From Marmoricola sp. URHB0036 (GTDB taxonomy: Bacteria; Actinomycetota; Actinomycetes; Propionibacteriales; Nocardioidaceae), in NCBI RefSeq assembly GCF_000426045.1, contig NZ_AUEP01000017.1, positions 1 to 64,000 on the forward strand: a DNA stretch of 64,000 nt, given 5' to 3'. The notes beneath the pieces are model-generated. The model saw nothing but the letters and a program-made list of their open reading frames with translations. It had not been told where the DNA came from and did not search any database. This document shows, piece after piece, positions 61,413 through 64,000 of the stretch (position 1 is the first letter of the stretch; each line of letters begins with the position of its first letter). The translations under genes were made by a program, and so were the position numbers.

Positions 61413-61681
61413 TGGTGCACGAGCCCGAGGAGCAGTACGACGGACCGGCACGGATCGCCGAGACCGAGGTGGAGGTGCTCCTGCGCGGACACTTCGAGCC
61501 GATCGACGGTCGCTTCCACTGGTGGGGCCGGATCGCCGCCGACGAACGACTGGACGCCGAGCACTCCTCGGGCAGCACCGTCACCCTGGTCACCCCGCAC
61601 GGCCAGGCCAAGGGCCGGCTCTCCGACGTCGACCCGTGGGGCCGCTACCGGATAGCCGGCACCGGGCGCCCGCCCTTCTGA
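61412..61681 (+). CDS. DUF4873-like small protein
   Basis: This 89-aa soluble protein has YDGPARIAETEVEVLLRGHF, EPIDGRFHWWGRIAAD and GRYRIAGTGRPPF, the pattern of DUF4873, which also occurs fused to flavin monooxygenases. That link and its place behind the TetR gene suggest an accessory role in oxygenase chemistry (inference). ATG 61412 has GGAGG 8 nt upstream; a GTG one codon earlier is possible. Confidence 0.82.
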   Translation: MVHEPEEQYDGPARIAETEVEVLLRGHFEPIDGRFHWWGRIAADERLDAEHSSGSTVTLVTPHGQAKGRLSDVDPWGRYRIAGTGRPPF

Positions 61682-61682
61682 C

Positions 61683-63071
61683 TCACGACCCGGCGAGGTG
61701 GCGCAGGGCGCGACCCCCGGGCAGGAAGAAGTAGGCGCCGCCCCGCGGGGTCACGAACGCCGGCACCCCCTGGTGGCGGCGGCGCACCGGCACACCCTGC
61801 ACGGTGAACGACGTGCCCCGCGAGGAGTGCCCACCCAGGAGCGGGTCGGCGTCGTCCAGCAACCCGGCGAAGGCGGGGTTCATCGCCCAGGTGTGCGAGA
61901 TGAACTCGAACTGCCGGGCGATGTCCGAGCACAGGGCCAGGAAGTGCAGCCCGCGGTCTGCCGGCTGAGCGGAGCCCTCGTCGAGGGCCGCATCGGGTGC
62001 GATCGGTGGCCCGAACGGCCGGCCACGCCGAAGCAGCCGGTGCCTCTTGCCGACGTCGGTCGAGGCCTCGGTCCCCGGCTTCGGCGGCAACGAGTCACGA
62101 GGGTTGGTACGCCGCACGTGTGCTCCGACCGGGCACCGCATCCCGTCACGGTCGTCGGCGTCGTACCCGAAGTCGTTCTGCTCGGCCAGCTCGGATCGGT
62201 CCACCTCGGGGGACAGCGTCAACGGCGCACCGCTGGGCCACCGTCCGACCATCCGGGCCGCCAGCGCCGTACGCGCCTCGGGGTCGGGGCTGCCATCGGG
62301 TCTTCGGGTCGCCCGGTCGACGTAGCGCCAGAAACCCGCCACGTCCTGCACCAGCGTGCGCAGCACGAGATAGCTGCCGTTGCGCCCGAAGTCGAGGTCG
62401 TCGGCGCCGGTCACCTGCGGTGAGCGCGGGTACTGGCCGTGCTCGTTGAGGTAGCCGAGCAGGAACTCCCCCGGCGCGACCGTGTGCCGCTGCGGACCTG
62501 CGCGACCGACGCCCGACATCGTCGGTTGCGAGAGCCCGTCCCGGAAGCCGAAGTGCTCACCGCGGCCGATGTCCTCCGTGTCGAGGGTCGCGACCTCGCG
62601 CAGTCCGCTCCCGGTCAGGTCGGCGCGATGGCGCTCGAGCGCTGCCGTCAGCGCATCCGTGTCGGGCGCGAAGACGAGGAGGAGCACGTCGACCTCGGGT
62701 CCGCCCGGCGCCCCCCACTCCCAGCGCACGGGTGCTGCTGCTCCCTCGTCACCGAGGAGTCTGCTCCGGTGGGCGCTGGTCATCCCCTCGAGGAACTCCA
62801 GGGAGAACCCGGACAGCGTCGCCGGTGGGAGGCCGAGCTTGGCCAGGCCCGACGAGGTCAGCGCGAGGTTCCGCGCGACGCCGCTCGGCCGCGCCTCGCC
62901 GAGCGTGATCTCGGGCAGCAACGAGGACAGCCACGACCGCGCGCCGGCACCGTCGATGACCTCGAGCACCAGGTACGCCGCGGCACGGTGCTTGCCGAAG
63001 CCCTGGAGGACCAGACCCTGCACGTCGTCGGTGTCCACCCGGGTGCGCTTCGTCAGAGGATTCGCAGCCAT
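61683..63071 (-). CDS. Dyp-type heme peroxidase
   Basis: This 462-aa peroxidase has the Dyp signature FGFRDGLSQP (GxxDG, catalytic Asp) and the heme-ligand region CPVGAHVRRTNPRDSLP with the proximal His. An Arg-containing distal loop RHRLLRRGRPFG follows. No Tat signal is seen, so it is probably cytoplasmic or encapsulated. Class C/D-like length. ATG 63071 lies inside the 3' end of the upstream gene (19-bp overlap), so the two are linked. Confidence 0.92.
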   Translation of the reverse strand: MAANPLTKRTRVDTDDVQGLVLQGFGKHRAAAYLVLEVIDGAGARSWLSSLLPEITLGEARPSGVARNLALTSSGLAKLGLPPATLSGFSLEFLEGMTSAHRSRLLGDEGAAAPVRWEWGAPGGPEVDVLLLVFAPDTDALTAALERHRADLTGSGLREVATLDTEDIGRGEHFGFRDGLSQPTMSGVGRAGPQRHTVAPGEFLLGYLNEHGQYPRSPQVTGADDLDFGRNGSYLVLRTLVQDVAGFWRYVDRATRRPDGSPDPEARTALAARMVGRWPSGAPLTLSPEVDRSELAEQNDFGYDADDRDGMRCPVGAHVRRTNPRDSLPPKPGTEASTDVGKRHRLLRRGRPFGPPIAPDAALDEGSAQPADRGLHFLALCSDIARQFEFISHTWAMNPAFAGLLDDADPLLGGHSSRGTSFTVQGVPVRRRHQGVPAFVTPRGGAYFFLPGGRALRHLAGS

Positions 63072-64000
63072 GCGTCCAGCTCCTCTCCCTCGAGCTCACC
63101 GCTCAGGCCCGCACGGAGCCTGGCGTTCTGGTCGATCGTCACGGCGGCCAGGTCGGGGTAGGCCGAGTACCAGACCTGCGTCGGGACCTGGTGGCCGCGG
63201 ATGAAGTTCTTGAACCAGCGCTCGTTGTGCGCACCGTCGTGGACCATCCAGCGGGTGCGCGGATAGTCGGCCTGCTGGCCGAAGACGGTGTTGAGCACCC
63301 AGGCGACCTGGTCGACGAAGTCGTTGTTGTAGCTCTCCAGGCTTCCGTCGTAGTAGCTGGTGAACAGCACCTGCTCGTCGGGGTCGACCCGCATGAAGCG
63401 CGCGAAGTGCACGGTGGTGAGGCCGGAGAGGCTGCCCGTGGTGAAGACGTGCCGGGCGGTGTAGTCGCCGACGAGCTCGGTCAGCCGCGAGGTCAGCTTC
63501 CAGAAGCCCCCGGGCCGGATGGGGGCACGGCTGGTGAAGGCGTTCTGCACGAGGAAGTCCTCCGCGTCGCCGAGCTCACGCAGCCGCTCTGGGTCGGGCT
63601 CGATCTCCGGGAAGGCGTCGACCCGCTCGTGCCACCGGAGCATCAGCGCCCAGACGATGGCCGCCGGGATGCCGATCGGCAGGGTGACCACCAGCAGCGC
63701 CGGCACCGCGATCTTGTGCAGCTTCTCCCTGAGCCGCCACACCAGTGCCGGCTGTGGCGCCGGTGCGAGGGCCCAGGCCAGCGTGGGCTCGGAGGCGACG
63801 TGGGAACGGATGGCGTCGCGCACCTCGGCGGGAGTGAGGCCGGCGAGCTGGTCGACCTGGGTGTCGAGGTGGTCCTCCAGGGCCTGGCGCAGGCGCGCCT
63901 CGTCGCGGATCTGCGGCAGCGTCCGCCCCACCGCATGCACGTAGAAGACCCGTGAGTCGCGCAGGTGCGCGCGGAGGTAGGCCAGTCTCCGGTCCGGTGT
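63053..64000 (-). CDS. Membrane-associated protein of unknown function, 5' end outside the window
   Basis: The frame is open to the window edge, so the start lies upstream; 315 codons are visible. One or two hydrophobic segments (KIAVPALLVVTLPIGIPAAIVW) are followed by a soluble C-terminal domain of about 190 residues with HVFTTGSLSGLTTVHFARFM, LFTSYYDGSLESYNNDFVDQ and NERWFKNFIRGHQVPTQVWY. The ferredoxin-like strand pattern resembles peroxidase-associated proteins. Its coupling to the Dyp gene suggests they act together. The family is not recognised. Confidence 0.78.
   Translation of the reverse strand, partial: TPDRRLAYLRAHLRDSRVFYVHAVGRTLPQIRDEARLRQALEDHLDTQVDQLAGLTPAEVRDAIRSHVASEPTLAWALAPAPQPALVWRLREKLHKIAVPALLVVTLPIGIPAAIVWALMLRWHERVDAFPEIEPDPERLRELGDAEDFLVQNAFTSRAPIRPGGFWKLTSRLTELVGDYTARHVFTTGSLSGLTTVHFARFMRVDPDEQVLFTSYYDGSLESYNNDFVDQVAWVLNTVFGQQADYPRTRWMVHDGAHNERWFKNFIRGHQVPTQVWYSAYPDLAAVTIDQNARLRAGLSGELEGEELDAWLRIL

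Overview
The window is about 70 % G+C, is densely packed with genes, uses many GTG starts and ATGA/GTGA stop-start overlaps, and carries the actinobacterial order clpS-DUF2017 ... mec-cysO-cysM ... murI-MBL ... rph-rdgB. This points to a Propionibacteriales actinomycete, most likely Nocardioides or a close relative. The genus is an inference from gene order, codon style and the GTGGTCGAGCAGCGAGCG-type repeats. I see no plasmid, phage, CRISPR or rRNA features.

Layout. 1-2.3 kb: the tail of a tRNA-His with a tandemly duplicated 3' half plus terminator, a pirin gene, tRNA-Lys and an Ala-rich protein of unknown function. 2.5-5.8 kb: two tandem paralogous secreted EEP-fold (exonuclease/endonuclease/phosphatase) proteins. 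5.9-18.6 kb: a block of envelope and membrane genes of largely unknown role (flippase-like protein, cardiolipin synthase, AI-2E/PerM-type protein, two DUF1269 proteins, a DUF7144-like protein, HdeD, a 452-aa membrane protein, a YihY/BrkB-like protein, a K+-channel-like protein) around a large LuxR-family (LAL/MalT-like) regulator. 19.1-21.6 kb: a DUF222-HNH (13E12-type) gene flanked by three direct and one inverted copy of a repeat. 22.0-28.2 kb: a small membrane protein behind a sigma-B-like promoter, two tandem MASE1-like histidine kinases without response regulators, a GroES-like protein, DUF3618, bacterioferritin comigratory protein and a tRNA-Leu. 28.3-38.5 kb: housekeeping genes (rdgB, rph, ABC-2 exporter, MBL hydrolase, murI, cysM-cysO-mec, ArsR-SulP, clpS). 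38.5-43.1 kb: pncB, pncA, an acetyltransferase, a SARP-hydrolase fusion and a LigD phosphoesterase-like protein. 43.1-47.9 kb: EamA transporter, enoyl-CoA hydratase/acyl-CoA synthetase pair, phosphoesterase and ParB-like protein. 47.9-55.7 kb: a LacI-controlled alpha-glucoside ABC importer and a GH13 glucosidase. 55.7-59.1 kb: homogentisate pathway (hmgA, an unknown protein, fahA). 59.1-64.0 kb: acetyltransferase, AurF-like diiron oxygenase with divergent TetR, DyP peroxidase and a partial membrane protein.

The most interesting signal is in the 4-18 kb block. A 17-bp palindrome, TCACCC-N5-GGGTGA (best form TCACCCGATTCGGGTGA), occurs at nine intergenic places between 4.2 and 17.6 kb, including in front of the LAL regulator gene itself. 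At most sites its centre lies 31-32 bp from a plausible -10 hexamer, which puts it near -43. This is the classic position for a LuxR-type activator overlapping the -35 box. At three promoters the start codon falls at the predicted transcription start, so these mRNAs would be leaderless. I infer an undescribed, self-contained regulon in which the LAL regulator controls a set of membrane and envelope proteins. The palindrome and its spacing are read directly from the sequence; the identity of the binding protein and the role of the regulon are inference.
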